Notes: generated from the sequence alone by a model not told the origin. DNA of 64,000 nucleotides from Nocardia sp. BMG51109 (GCF_000526215.1 NZ_JAFQ01000004.1:6758001-6822000), one strand, 5' to 3'; counted from the stretch's first letter, positions 9,061-19,061 are shown. A program made the numbers and translations.

Positions 9061-9678
9061 CTACGCGCCCTCCGCGATTCTTCCCAGCCAGGAATGCCCG
9101 GGGTGGACTCGGCTCAGCCACTCCGACAACCGCGACGTCCTCGACGGGTCCATCGCCGGGAGCACGCGGCGGAGGTCCGCCTCGTCCTTGTCGCGGCATG
9201 CTTTCGCCTTGAACAGCAGCGCGACCTCCGGAATCACGTACGGGACGCCGTCGCCGGTGCGGAGAATCAGTTCCTCGTAGGGCAGCGTGATCGACGGGTC
9301 GCGGCGGCACACCCATCGGTCACCGATGTGCGGTTCGCGGAATACGTCGAGGTGGTACCGCCCGGTCGCGGGGTCGCGCAGCCAGGTCTGATGATGGACG
9401 GCCGCCTCCTGCGGAAAGGGCCGGACCCGTCCGTCGCCGACGACGTCCCACTCGAAGCCCGGTAATGCGGCGATGATCTCGCCGAATCCGTCTCGGGGGA
9501 CGGCGATTTCGAGATCGGCGTGCGCGCGGGCGCCGCCCCCGGTGAACAGATCCAGTGCCCACCCCGCGGTCACACACCACGGAGTCGTGACGCTCGACAT
9601 CCGCCGTGTGACCTCGGCCGGGGACCATGGCGACCAGAGTTCGTCGCATTCCTCGGGCGAGAGCAGACGTCCCGGCAT
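9061..9678 (-). CDS. Nucleotidyltransferase, aminoglycoside-2''-adenylyltransferase-like
   Basis: This 205-residue protein resembles the AadB/LinB-like nucleotidyltransferase family, which transfers AMP to small-molecule hydroxyls. TAGWALDLFTGG at 38-49 matches the conserved GGWALDLW-type motif. DLEIAVPRDGF follows with the acidic metal-binding pair (Asp and Glu in DLEI), and ALLFKAKACRDKDEADL near 165 is the C-terminal helical motif typical of the family. An ancestral or intrinsic resistance role is possible, but many chromosomal homologues have unknown substrates. It is flanked by a convergent amine oxidase and lies upstream of no obvious partner. Confidence 0.78.
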   Translation of the reverse strand: MPGRLLSPEECDELWSPWSPAEVTRRMSSVTTPWCVTAGWALDLFTGGGARAHADLEIAVPRDGFGEIIAALPGFEWDVVGDGRVRPFPQEAAVHHQTWLRDPATGRYHLDVFREPHIGDRWVCRRDPSITLPYEELILRTGDGVPYVIPEVALLFKAKACRDKDEADLRRVLPAMDPSRTSRLSEWLSRVHPGHSWLGRIAEGA

Positions 9679-9733
9679 CTCGATTCCCCTTCCCGCTCAC
9701 CGCCCGGCGAGCGTAGCCGCGGCCCGGCAACAC

Positions 9734-11299
9734 TCACCCCGCGGACGGCAATTCTACCGAAAGCTCGTGGTGGAAGATGTTTTTCGGATCCCACTCCGCC
9801 TTCACCCGCTGCAATCGCGGATAGTTCGAGCCGTAGTAGAAGGCGTGCCACGGCAGCCCGGAGGCGTTCCACCGCGGGTCGGCGAGATCCGGATCCGGAT
9901 AGTTGATGTAACTGCCGCCGTTGCGGGCGTCCGGTACCGGCACGCCGCCGGTGTCGGCGTACAGGTCGCGGTAGGTCTCCCGAGCCCAGGCCAGGTGCCG
10001 CTCGTCGTCGACGGGCAGGCGCCAGGCCGCGTGGATCATCATCTTCATGAACGTGTCCCGCGCCGGCATAGCCGTGGCGCCGGGGGCGACCGCGTTGATC
10101 GCGCCACCGAACGGCAGGAACTCCAGCTGTGTTTCGCCCACGCACCGCGGATCGGACAGGCGGCGGTAGCAGATTCGCAGTTGTTCGGTCGTATACGGCT
10201 GCCGCAGATAGGCCGCCTTGACCTTCACCCGCGGCGGCTCCGGAGCCTTGGCGTAGTACGACAGGTTGACGGTCTCGCCGTAGCCGGCGACGACGGTCGG
10301 CTGCCGTATCGGGGCGGGGTCGACGCCGTCGACGACCGCCGCGAGGAATTCCTCCAGCCGCGCCGGCGCGTCGGGCGCCTCGGCATCCGACAGGACCAGC
10401 ATATCGGTGGCCCCGGCGGGGAACGTCCGAATGCCCAGCGGCGCATACAATCCGGCGAAACGGTTACCGGGTTCCCGGTGGCGGGAAAAGAAATCCAGGT
10501 AGTTCGCCAGAAACCGGACGAACGACTCCTCGGTCGGCGCCGGCAGGGACAACCGCGTGGTCGACACGGCGCCCGGCGACCGGGGCAGCGCCCGCGCCGG
10601 ATCGGCGCCGTCGGAACCGGGCGAGCGCAGCAGGAACCGGGTGACGACGCCGAAATTGCCGCCACCGCCACCGGTGTGCGCCCACCACAGGTCCGGATGC
10701 GGGCCGTCTCGGGTAGCCACCCCCGAGCGCGCCCGGCCGTCGGCGGCCACCGTGACGATCTCGACCCCGTACAGGTGGTCGGCGACCAGTCCGAACCGGC
10801 GCGACAGCGGCCCGTACCCGCCGCCGCTGATGTGCCCGCCCGCGCCGACCCCCTTGCAGATGCCGGCGGGGACGGTGACGCCCCAGCGGCCGAGGGCCTC
10901 GTAGACCGCGCCCACTTCGGCGCCCGCACCGACCGAGAAGGCCCGGTACCGGTCGTCCCACCGGATCTCGTTCAGCCGCACCAGATCTATCAGCGCCTGG
11001 GTCCGCGAGCTGTCGACGAAGTCGTCGAAGCAGTGCCCGCCGGACCGCACCGCGATCCGCAGCCCGTCGCGCACGCACCGCCCCACCGCGTCGCGCACCT
11101 CGTCGGTGGTCTGCGGAAGGTGGATCCGCTGCGGTTGCGCGACGAATCGCCGGTTGTATCCGCGTCTGGTCAGGATCGGATAGTCCAGATCGCCCGGCAG
11201 CACCACGCCCGGCTCGGCGGCCCGGGACATCGGCCGTCCGGCCAGCGCCGCCGCCCCGCCCAGCGCGGCACCGACGAAACCTCGGCGCGACAACGACAT
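9734..11299 (-). CDS. Tat-exported FAD-linked oxidase (BBE-like)
   Basis: This 521-residue secreted oxidase of the berberine-bridge-enzyme/PCMH flavoprotein type has a Tat signal peptide at the N-terminus (SRRGFVGAALGG). The PCMH-type FAD domain follows. AVRSGGHCFDDF near 92-103 carries the His expected to bind FAD covalently, and GGGYGPLSRRFG is the second FAD segment. Val/Ala occupy the place where bicovalent enzymes have Cys. The C-terminal BBE motif contains YINYPDPD. Members oxidise alcohols, sugars or reticuline-like substrates with O2; the substrate here is unknown. A second oxidase of this fold is at 58628-60073. Confidence 0.87.
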   Translation of the reverse strand: MSLSRRGFVGAALGGAAALAGRPMSRAAEPGVVLPGDLDYPILTRRGYNRRFVAQPQRIHLPQTTDEVRDAVGRCVRDGLRIAVRSGGHCFDDFVDSSRTQALIDLVRLNEIRWDDRYRAFSVGAGAEVGAVYEALGRWGVTVPAGICKGVGAGGHISGGGYGPLSRRFGLVADHLYGVEIVTVAADGRARSGVATRDGPHPDLWWAHTGGGGGNFGVVTRFLLRSPGSDGADPARALPRSPGAVSTTRLSLPAPTEESFVRFLANYLDFFSRHREPGNRFAGLYAPLGIRTFPAGATDMLVLSDAEAPDAPARLEEFLAAVVDGVDPAPIRQPTVVAGYGETVNLSYYAKAPEPPRVKVKAAYLRQPYTTEQLRICYRRLSDPRCVGETQLEFLPFGGAINAVAPGATAMPARDTFMKMMIHAAWRLPVDDERHLAWARETYRDLYADTGGVPVPDARNGGSYINYPDPDLADPRWNASGLPWHAFYYGSNYPRLQRVKAEWDPKNIFHHELSVELPSAG

Positions 11300-11576
11300 T
11301 CTCGTGCCCTCCTCGGTCGGGTGACATATCCAGCAACTGTGTGCGGTCTCCGATCCGCCCCTGCGAACCGAGAAGACCGCCCTCTCTCGGGCCGGTCACC
11401 GCCCGGCATCGAGACAGCTCACGCACTTTCGGCGGACGGCACCCAGACCAGGCTTACCATGATCGAACCACGACAAACCCGCCCGTACCGGTGGGCGCGC
11501 CCACGCCGCACGGTCCCTCCGCTCCGTTCATGCAGTGAGCGCAACTGTGCAGCGAATGCAGAACCGATCGTGACCG

Positions 11577-12314
11577 CTAATGCCCCACGCGTTCCCACCC
11601 GCGCGGCGGCCGGTGTGTCCCCAGCGCCTCGTCCCGGCTGCGGTACACGATGTAGGGCCTGGTCAGATATCCGACCGGCGCCGACCATACGTGTACCAGC
11701 CGGCTGAAGGGCCACAGCGCGAACAGCGCGCACGCGGCCAGCGCATGCAACCGGAATCCGAGCGGGGCGTGTGCCATCAGCTCCGGATCGGGCCGGAAGT
11801 AGAAGACCGACCGGAACCACGGCGCGACGTCCTGACGGTAGTCGTGCTCCTGCCCGCTGAGCGTGTAGTACAGCGTGGTGCCCAGTCCGAGGGCCAGGGT
11901 GGCGCCCAGAATCACGTACATGACCTTGTCGTTGCGGGTGGTGGCCGAGAACACCGGGCCGACCGTGCGGCGCCGGTAGATCAGGATCGCCAGGCCCAGC
12001 ACCGTCGCGGCACCCGCGGCGGTACCCGTCCAGAACGACACCGCGTGATAGGCGCCTTCGCTCACCCCGATGGCCTCGGTCCACGATTCCGGAACGACCA
12101 ACCCCAGCACGTGCCCGAGGAAGACGAACACGATCCCGTAGTGGAACAGCGGGCTGCCCAGCCGCAGCAGTCGGTTCTCGTACAGCTGCGACGAGCGGGT
12201 CGTCCAGCCGAACTTGTCGTAGCGATACCGCCACACGTGCCCCACCAGGCAGATCGCCAGCGCCGCGTAGGGAACGGCGACCCACAGCAGAATATCCACG
12301 GCGCTCGGCGTCAT
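11577..12314 (-). CDS. narI: Respiratory nitrate reductase gamma subunit (cytochrome b)
   Basis: This 245-residue subunit has five predicted transmembrane helices. It binds two b-type haems, oxidises menaquinol in the membrane and passes electrons to NarH. Haem-ligand histidines are likely in GSPLFHYGIVFVFLGHVLG and in the C-terminal FRLHALAACALFAL and RLVHVWSAP. The ATG at 12314 overlaps the narJ stop by 4 nt (ATGA), which fixes the start and suggests translational coupling. It is the last gene of narGHJI. Confidence 0.95.
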   Translation of the reverse strand: MTPSAVDILLWVAVPYAALAICLVGHVWRYRYDKFGWTTRSSQLYENRLLRLGSPLFHYGIVFVFLGHVLGLVVPESWTEAIGVSEGAYHAVSFWTGTAAGAATVLGLAILIYRRRTVGPVFSATTRNDKVMYVILGATLALGLGTTLYYTLSGQEHDYRQDVAPWFRSVFYFRPDPELMAHAPLGFRLHALAACALFALWPFSRLVHVWSAPVGYLTRPYIVYRSRDEALGTHRPPRGWERVGH

Positions 12315-12949
12315 CGACGGCCTCCCCTCGGTTCGGGCATGTACGCGGGCGGCGCGAACGGCTCCAGGCCGACCTCCTCCTCCGCCGGTCCCTCGGCGAT
12401 CAGGCGGATGACGGCGTCGCGGTCGCTGCCGTGCATCGGCGGCAACGTCGCACCGACGGAATCCAGGACGCCCGCCCACGGCGATTCCGCGTCGCGCAAC
12501 CCCAGCCGCATGAGCTCCACGCCCGCCCGGTACTCGACCAGCAGCCGGTGTCCGGCCTCGGCATGCGCGGCCGCGAACTCCAGCAGCACCGCCAGATGAT
12601 CGGGCAGTTCCTCGTCGGCGAGCACCAGCCCCGCGGCCCGGTACACCTGCTTGAACCGCAGCAGCGCCATCCCGCGCTTGCGGGTATCGCCGTACAGGAA
12701 ATAGGTCAGATACGGGCTGAACCGCTTGCGGTGGTCGAAGGTGTCGACGTATTCGGTGGCCAGCGTGAGCGGCGCGGTGTCGTCGAGATGGTTCAGCAGC
12801 GGCCGCAACGGTGCACCGACCGCCTTCGGCAGTGCATCGGCGGCCTGCCGCAGCAGCGGCCGCCGGTCCAGCAGGGTTTGGTCGGGATATCCCAGGAGCA
12901 GCGACTGCACCTGCCAGGCGGCGGAGCGTTCGGCGGCGTTCGGGCTCAT
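12311..12949 (-). CDS. narJ: Nitrate reductase molybdenum cofactor assembly chaperone
   Basis: This 212-residue all-helical cytosolic chaperone keeps NarGH apo-enzyme competent for cofactor insertion before membrane docking; it is not part of the final enzyme. Characteristic stretches are WQVQSLLLGYPDQTLL near the start, and LATEYVDTFDHRKRFSPYLT and GDTRKRGMALLRFKQVY in the middle, the latter matching the NarJ family core. The ATG at 12949 overlaps the narH stop by 4 nt, and its own stop overlaps the narI start by 4 nt. An upstream extension of 81 codons would run inside narH and is rejected. Confidence 0.95.
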   Translation of the reverse strand: MSPNAAERSAAWQVQSLLLGYPDQTLLDRRPLLRQAADALPKAVGAPLRPLLNHLDDTAPLTLATEYVDTFDHRKRFSPYLTYFLYGDTRKRGMALLRFKQVYRAAGLVLADEELPDHLAVLLEFAAAHAEAGHRLLVEYRAGVELMRLGLRDAESPWAGVLDSVGATLPPMHGSDRDAVIRLIAEGPAEEEVGLEPFAPPAYMPEPRGGRR

Positions 12950-14619
12950 TTGCGGTGTTTCCCTTCCGCTTTGGGCGGTAGCAGGCCCGCGGGCCGGCCC
13001 CGGCCGTCCCAGTTGAGCAGGTTGACCCGGTCGGACTTCGCGACCGGCGCGGCCTCGCTGTCGCTGGTCTGCCGGTCGCGCAGCATCCGGAAGTTCTCCA
13101 CCGCGACGGGGGTGATCTGCCCGGAACTCTCGCCGAACGGGCCCCAGTCGTCCGTGCTCATGCCGGGACCGCCGTCGTAGTCGAGGCTGCACTCGGTAGC
13201 CAACTCCTCCAGCCCGTGTGCCTGTTCGGCGTGCGCGGGCGGGATCACGTAGCGCTCGTCGTATTTCGCCAGCGCCAGCAGCCGGTACATGCCGTAGATC
13301 TGTTCCTCGGTCATGCCGACCCGGGCCGCGATCTCCGGCCGCGGCTCGCGGCCGAGGTTGATATCGCGCATATAACTGCGCATGGCCGCCATCTTCCGCA
13401 GCACCGACTCGACGGGTGCCACGTCACCGGCGGTGAACAGCTCGGCGAGATATTCGACCGGAATGCGCAGCGCCTCGATGGCGGCGAAGAGATTGCCGTG
13501 ATCCTCGGCGTCGTGCCCGGTGTCACGCAGCACGTCCACCACCGGTGACAGCGGGGGGATGTACCAGACCATCGGCACCGTCCGGTACTCCGGATGCAGC
13601 GGCAGCGCCACCCGATACGTGTTGATCAGCGCGTACACCGGCGAGCGCTGCGCGGCCAGGATCCAGTCGTGCGGGATGCCGGCGCGCGCGCAGGCGGCGA
13701 TCACGTCCGGGTCGTCCGGGTCCAGGAAGGCGTCGCGCTGCGCGGCGTAGAGATCCCGCTCGTCGGGCGTCGAGGCGATGTCGAGCACCTTGTCGGCGTC
13801 GTAGAGCATCAGCCCGATGTAGCGCAGCCGCCCGACGCAGGTCTCCGCGCACACCGTCGGCAGGCCCACCTCCACGCGCGGGAAACACAGCGTGCACTTC
13901 TCGGCCTTGCCGGTGCGATGGTTGAAATACACCTTCTTGTACGGACACCCGGACACACACATCCGCCAGCCGCGGCATCGATCCTGGTCCACCAGCACGA
14001 TGCCGTCCTCGCTGCGCTTGTAGATCGCGCCGGACGGGCACGACGCCACGCACGACGGGTTCAGGCAGTGCTCGCAGATGCGCGGCAGATAGAACATGAA
14101 GGTGCGCTCGAACTCGAAGCGCACCTTGTCGCCCAGCTCGGCCAGCAGCGGATCCTTGCGCGCGAGTTCGGGTGCGCCGCCGAGATCGTCGTCCCAGTTG
14201 GCCGACCAGGTGATCCGGGTGTCCTCGCCGGTGATCAGCGATTTCGGCCGCGCCACCGGCGTGTGCCGCTGCACCGGCGCGGTGGTCAGGGTCTCGTAGT
14301 CGTAGGTCCACGGCTCGTAGTAGTCGCCCAGCTCGGGCAGGATCGGATTGTCGAAGAGGGTGAGCAGCTTGCGCAGCCGCCCGCCGCCGCGCAGCCGCAA
14401 CCGGCCGCGCCGGTCCAGCGTCCAGCCGCCGCGCCACCGGCGCTGATCCTCGTAGGTGCGCGGATAGCCCTGTCCCGGACGGGTTTCCACGTTGTTGAAC
14501 CAGACGTACTCGACGCCCGAACGGTTGGTCCAGGTCTGCTTGCAGGTCACCGAGCAGGTGTGGCACCCGATGCACTTGTCCAGGTTCATCACCATCGCCA
14601 TCTGTGCCATCGGTTTCAT
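12946..14619 (-). CDS. narH: Respiratory nitrate reductase beta subunit (Fe-S)
   Basis: This 557-residue electron-transfer subunit carries one [3Fe-4S] and three [4Fe-4S] clusters between NarI haems and NarG. All four cysteine groups are visible: CIGCHTCSVTCKQTW near the start, CEHCLNPSCVASCP, CRGWRMCVSGCP and CTLCFPRVEVGLPTVCAETC. In the third group a Trp replaces one Cys, as expected for the [3Fe-4S] cluster. The ATG at 14619 overlaps the narG stop by 4 nt, and the stop overlaps narJ by 4 nt. The C-terminal tail is slightly longer than in E. coli NarH. Confidence 0.97.
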   Translation of the reverse strand: MKPMAQMAMVMNLDKCIGCHTCSVTCKQTWTNRSGVEYVWFNNVETRPGQGYPRTYEDQRRWRGGWTLDRRGRLRLRGGGRLRKLLTLFDNPILPELGDYYEPWTYDYETLTTAPVQRHTPVARPKSLITGEDTRITWSANWDDDLGGAPELARKDPLLAELGDKVRFEFERTFMFYLPRICEHCLNPSCVASCPSGAIYKRSEDGIVLVDQDRCRGWRMCVSGCPYKKVYFNHRTGKAEKCTLCFPRVEVGLPTVCAETCVGRLRYIGLMLYDADKVLDIASTPDERDLYAAQRDAFLDPDDPDVIAACARAGIPHDWILAAQRSPVYALINTYRVALPLHPEYRTVPMVWYIPPLSPVVDVLRDTGHDAEDHGNLFAAIEALRIPVEYLAELFTAGDVAPVESVLRKMAAMRSYMRDINLGREPRPEIAARVGMTEEQIYGMYRLLALAKYDERYVIPPAHAEQAHGLEELATECSLDYDGGPGMSTDDWGPFGESSGQITPVAVENFRMLRDRQTSDSEAAPVAKSDRVNLLNWDGRGRPAGLLPPKAEGKHRK

Positions 14620-17600
14620 CGGTACCGCACCTCCTGGCCGCGGCGGCGGATCACGGTGATCTCGTCGCGCTGGTTGCCGGTCGGGCCGAGATAGTTGAAC
14701 GCGTAGGACAGCTGGGCGTAGCCGCCGATCAGGTGGGTCGGCTTGATCAGCAGTCGGGTCAGCGAGTTGTGGATGCCGCCGCGCTGCCCGGAGGTCTCGG
14801 CGATCGGCACGTCCACCACCCGATCCTGGGCGTGGTGCATGTAGACGGTGCCCTCGGGCATCCGGTGCGAGACGATCGCGCGGGCCACCACCACGCCGTT
14901 GCGGTTGACCGCCTCGATCCAGTCGTTGTCGGCGACACCGATCTTCGCGGCGTCGCGGTCGGACATCCAGATCGTCGGCCCGCCGCGCGACAGGCTCAGC
15001 ATGAGCAGGTTGTCCTGATATTCGGAGTGGATCGACCACTTCGAATGCGGGGTCAGATACCGCAGGACCAGCCCGTGCTCACCGGCCGAACCGAGGACGG
15101 GCTCGGCGAACAGCGCGGCCATGTTCAGCGGCGGCCGGAACACCGGGAGCTGTTCGCCCACCTCGGCCATCCAGTCGTGGTCCAGATAGAAGTGCTGGCG
15201 GCCGGTGAGGGTGTGCCAGGGCTTGTGCCGCTCCACGTTCAGGGTGAACGGCGAGTACCGCCGGCCGCCGGATTCCGAGCCCGACCATTCCGGCGAGGTG
15301 ATCACCGGCACCGGCGCGGCCTGGGTGTCGGCGAAGGTGATCCGCTTGCCCTCGTGCTCGGCGGCCAGGTCGGCCATCCGGGTTCCGGTGCGCTGCTCCA
15401 GGGTCCGGAAGCCCTGGGTGGCCAGGCGGCCGTTGGTGGTGCCCGACAGCGCAAGGATCGCCTCGCAGGCATCGATATCGCGGATCATGGCGGGGCGACC
15501 GGCGGCGGGGCCGCCGCGCACGGTGCCGTTCTTGTCGGCCAGGTAGCGGATCTCCGGCGCCAGTTCGAACGTGACCCCCTTGGTGGTGGCGCCCAGCGAG
15601 TCCAGCAGCGGCCCGAGCGCCGCCATCTTCGCCGCCACCGCCGGATAGTCGCGCTCCACGGCGATCAGCTTCGGCATCGTCTTGCCCGGAACCGGTTCGC
15701 ACTCACCGGCTTTCCAGTCGCGGACCACGCCGTGCGGGGTGGCCAGCTCATCGGGGGTGTCGTGCTGCAGCGGAGCCGCCACCACGTCGGTGCGCTTGCC
15801 GAGATGGCCGGTGGCCAGGCGGGTGAACGCCTTGCCGATGCTCTGGAACGCGTCCCAGTCGGTGCGGGCCTGCCAGGGCGGGGCGATCGCGGGCGAGAAC
15901 GAGTGCACGAACGGGTGCATATCGGTGGTCGACAGGTCGTACTTCTCGTACCAGGTCGCCGCCGGCAGCACCACATCCGAGTACAGGGTGGTGCTGGTCA
16001 TCCGGAAGTCCAGGGTCAGCAGCAGATCCAGCTTGCCGACCGGCGCTTCCTCGTGCCACTCCACCTCCCGCGGGCGCGCGCCGGGCGGCGCCTCCTGCGC
16101 GCGCAGCGCCGAACTCGTCCCCAGCAGATGTTTCAGGAAGTACTCGTCACCCTTCGCCGACGACCCGAGCAGGTTCGACCGCCACACGCTGAGCACCCGC
16201 GGAAAGTTCTGTGGCGCATCGGGATCCTCGCACGCGAACCGCAGCCGCCCCAGCTTCAGCTCCGACACCACATAGTCGGCGACCGGCATCCCCGCCTGCT
16301 CCGCCTCGTCGGCCAGGTCCAGCGGGTTGCGGTCGAAGGTCGGATACGACGGCATCCAGCCCAGCCGCGCCGACAGCGCGATCAGGTCGGCGGTCGTGCG
16401 GCCGGACAGCGCGCCGCCCGCCGCCGCCCCGGCGAGGGTGTCGGCGGCGAACGGGTCGTAGCGGAACTGGTCGGTGTGCAGGTACCAGTAGGCGGTCTGG
16501 ATCATCTGCCGCGGCGGGCGCGACCAGTCCAGCGCGCCTGCCACCTGCGCCCATCCGGTCACCGGACGGCATTTCTCCTGGCCCACATAGTGTGCCCAGC
16601 CGCCGCCGTTGACGCCCTGACAGCCCGTCAGCGTGGTCAGCGCCAGGAACGTGCGATAGATCGTGTCGGAGTGGAACCAGTGGTTGGTGCCCGCGCCCAG
16701 CAGGATCATCGACCGGCCCTTCGATTCGGCCGCGTTGGCGGCGAATTCGCGGGCGATCCGGGCGGCGGCCGCGGCGGGCACGCCGGTGACGGTCTCCTGC
16801 CAGGCCGGTGTGCCGGGCTGGGTCGCGTCGTCGTAGCCGCTCGGCCACTCCCCCGGCAGATCGGGCCGGCGCACCCCGTACTGGGCGAGCATCAGGTCGT
16901 AGACGGTGGTCACCAGGTGCCCGCCCACGGTGCGGACCGGCACGCCGCGCCACAGCGGCTGCGCCGCGCCGTCGGGCGCGTCGAACCTGGACAGCCGCAC
17001 CGCCACGGCGTCACCGCCGTAGACCGTCAGCAGCGGATTGGCCCGGCCCAGCTCGAGATTCCATCGCCCGGCGCCCTCCCCGCCGTAGCGGAAACCGAGA
17101 GATCCGTTGGGCACCACCGGTTCTCCGTCGTCGTCGAGAACCACGGTCTTGAATTCGGCGTGCGGTTCGGCGGCGAATCCGGGGAGATCGGCGGCGGTGA
17201 GGAACTTTCCGGGCCGGTAGCCGTCACCGTCGGCCTCCAGCCGCACCAGGAACGGCAGATCCGTGAACTGCTTGACGTAGTCGCGGAAGTACGGGTCGGC
17301 TCGGTCGATGAAGAACTCGCGCAGGATCACGTGCCCCATCGCCAGCGCCAGCGCGCCGTCGGTGCCCGGATACGGGGCCAGCCATTCGTCGGCGAACTTC
17401 ACGTTGTCGGCGTAGTCGGGCGCCACCGCGATCACCTTCTGGCCGCGGTAGCGGGCCTCGGCCATCCAGTGCGCGTCGGGTGTGCGGGTGACCGGGACGT
17501 TGGAACCCCACATGATCAGATAACCGGCGTCCCACCAGTCCCCGGACTCCGGCACGTCGGTCTGGTCGCCGAACACCTGCGGCGAGGCCACCGGCAGATC

Positions 17601-18287
17601 GGCGTACCAGTCGTAGAACGACAGCATCACTCCGCCGAGCAGCGAGACGAACCGCGACCCGGCGGCGAACGACACCATCGACATCGCCGGGATCGGCGAG
17701 AAGCCCGCGACGCGGTCGGGGCCGTAGGACTTCACCGTGTGCACGTGCGCCGCGGCGATCAGCTCGACCGCCTCGTCCCACGTGGTCCGGACCAGGCCGC
17801 CGCGGCCGCGCAGGCTCTTGTAGCGCCGCGCCGCCGCCGGATCCTCGACGATCGACGCCCAGGCGTCGACCGGGTTCCCGGTGCGCGCCTTGGCTTCTCG
17901 ATACAACTCGAGCAGGGCGCCGCGGATGTAGGGGTAGCGCACGCGGGTCGGTGAGTAGGTGTACCAGGAGAAGGCCGCGCCGCGCGGGCACCCGCGCGGC
18001 TCGTACTCCGGCCGGTCCGGACCGGCCGAGGGGTAGTCGGTCTGCTGGGTCTCCCAGGTGATGATGCCGTCCTTGACGTACACCTTCCAGGAGCACGATC
18101 CGGTGCAGTTCACCCCGTGCGTGGACCGCACCACCTTGTCGTGCGACCAGCGATCGCGATAGAACTCGTCGGCCTGCCGGCCGCCCACCTGATACAGCGT
18201 CCGCCGGTCGGGTGAGACCTCCGTGCGGGTGAAGAAGCGACGCGTGCGGATCAGCGCGTCGGTGAGTTCGCCGTCCAGTTGCACCAT
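14616..18287 (-). CDS. narG: Respiratory nitrate reductase alpha subunit (molybdopterin)
   Basis: This 1223-residue catalytic subunit reduces nitrate to nitrite at a bis-MGD molybdenum centre on the cytoplasmic face. The FS0 cluster ligands His57, Cys61, Cys65 and Cys100 keep the 4, 4 and 35-residue spacing of E. coli NarG. FYDWYADLP contains the molybdenum-ligand Asp region, and PQVFGDQTDVPES follows. The ATG at 18287 was chosen over a codon 69 nt upstream because it has GAGAGG about 8 nt before it and gives a normal N-terminus. It heads narGHJI; no narK transporter or two-component regulator is adjacent within the window. Confidence 0.97.
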   Translation of the reverse strand: MVQLDGELTDALIRTRRFFTRTEVSPDRRTLYQVGGRQADEFYRDRWSHDKVVRSTHGVNCTGSCSWKVYVKDGIITWETQQTDYPSAGPDRPEYEPRGCPRGAAFSWYTYSPTRVRYPYIRGALLELYREAKARTGNPVDAWASIVEDPAAARRYKSLRGRGGLVRTTWDEAVELIAAAHVHTVKSYGPDRVAGFSPIPAMSMVSFAAGSRFVSLLGGVMLSFYDWYADLPVASPQVFGDQTDVPESGDWWDAGYLIMWGSNVPVTRTPDAHWMAEARYRGQKVIAVAPDYADNVKFADEWLAPYPGTDGALALAMGHVILREFFIDRADPYFRDYVKQFTDLPFLVRLEADGDGYRPGKFLTAADLPGFAAEPHAEFKTVVLDDDGEPVVPNGSLGFRYGGEGAGRWNLELGRANPLLTVYGGDAVAVRLSRFDAPDGAAQPLWRGVPVRTVGGHLVTTVYDLMLAQYGVRRPDLPGEWPSGYDDATQPGTPAWQETVTGVPAAAAARIAREFAANAAESKGRSMILLGAGTNHWFHSDTIYRTFLALTTLTGCQGVNGGGWAHYVGQEKCRPVTGWAQVAGALDWSRPPRQMIQTAYWYLHTDQFRYDPFAADTLAGAAAGGALSGRTTADLIALSARLGWMPSYPTFDRNPLDLADEAEQAGMPVADYVVSELKLGRLRFACEDPDAPQNFPRVLSVWRSNLLGSSAKGDEYFLKHLLGTSSALRAQEAPPGARPREVEWHEEAPVGKLDLLLTLDFRMTSTTLYSDVVLPAATWYEKYDLSTTDMHPFVHSFSPAIAPPWQARTDWDAFQSIGKAFTRLATGHLGKRTDVVAAPLQHDTPDELATPHGVVRDWKAGECEPVPGKTMPKLIAVERDYPAVAAKMAALGPLLDSLGATTKGVTFELAPEIRYLADKNGTVRGGPAAGRPAMIRDIDACEAILALSGTTNGRLATQGFRTLEQRTGTRMADLAAEHEGKRITFADTQAAPVPVITSPEWSGSESGGRRYSPFTLNVERHKPWHTLTGRQHFYLDHDWMAEVGEQLPVFRPPLNMAALFAEPVLGSAGEHGLVLRYLTPHSKWSIHSEYQDNLLMLSLSRGGPTIWMSDRDAAKIGVADNDWIEAVNRNGVVVARAIVSHRMPEGTVYMHHAQDRVVDVPIAETSGQRGGIHNSLTRLLIKPTHLIGGYAQLSYAFNYLGPTGNQRDEITVIRRRGQEVRYR

Positions 18288-18434
18288 GCGCACGCCTCTC
18301 TCGACGAGTTGCCGACCGGCGACGCCGTGGGGCGCGCGATCGGACACCAACCGCACGAACGCCCCGCACGTTACCTCCCACGACCGACACCGCGCGTTAT
18401 TTGCGGCGACCGAGGGCGCACCGGACGGCGCGGC

Positions 18435-19061
18435 TCAGCCGGTCCTCGATTCGGTGCGCAGCAGTCCGTGCACGCCGACCGCCTCGCTCCGCGCCGCCGA
18501 CCGGTCGAGGCGCAGCGCCGTGTGAATCTCGGTGCCGCCCAAGAGGATCAGGCCGATCCCGATCAACCCGGACAGCACGCCGACCGCCTCGACCGGGCCG
18601 ACCGGATCGACCGGCCACACCGCCACCAGAAACCCCGCCAGCACGGTGAGCAGGCCGTAGCACTCCTGGCGCCCGGCGTGCGGCAGCCCGCTCGACCACA
18701 CCGCGGCGAGGGCCAGCACGACGCCGCGGATCGCCCACCCCAGCCCGACCCACAGCGCCAGCACCGACACCCAGTCGCCGCTCTGCAGGCACAGGACCGC
18801 CAGCAGCACCGCCACCGCCGCGGAGGCGAACTCGAGCACCCGCAGCCCGGCGCCGATGCGGGCCAGCAGCGCCATCGCCGCCTGCCACACCGCCGTCAGC
18901 GCCAGGCACAACGCGAACAGCACCCCCGCGGCGCGCACCGACTTGTCCGACCAGGCGAGTACAACGACACCCAGTGCCACCGACCCGCAGCCGATCGCCA
19001 ACGCCACCTGCCACGCGTCACCGAACACGTCGGTGCGCCCCGCGATTCGGAGAGTGGGCAT
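18435..19061 (-). CDS. HdeD/DUF308-like six-helix membrane protein
   Basis: This 208-residue protein has about six hydrophobic helices grouped in pairs (for example WQVALAIGCGSVALGVVVLA and AAGVLFALCLALTAVWQAAM). That is the pattern of the HdeD/DUF308 family, inner-membrane proteins linked to acid resistance in enterobacteria but of unknown role in actinobacteria. The ATG at 19061 was chosen because the 117 codons upstream in frame do not look coding. It is 147 nt downstream of the narG start region and transcribed in the same direction as nar but located upstream of it, so cotranscription into narG is possible only by read-through. Confidence 0.75.
   Translation of the reverse strand: MPTLRIAGRTDVFGDAWQVALAIGCGSVALGVVVLAWSDKSVRAAGVLFALCLALTAVWQAAMALLARIGAGLRVLEFASAAVAVLLAVLCLQSGDWVSVLALWVGLGWAIRGVVLALAAVWSSGLPHAGRQECYGLLTVLAGFLVAVWPVDPVGPVEAVGVLSGLIGIGLILLGGTEIHTALRLDRSAARSEAVGVHGLLRTESRTG

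Noticed and set aside
14604..17954. Long + strand ORF opposite narG
   Set aside because: Antisense shadow of narG; its His/Arg/Gln-rich translation has no family match.
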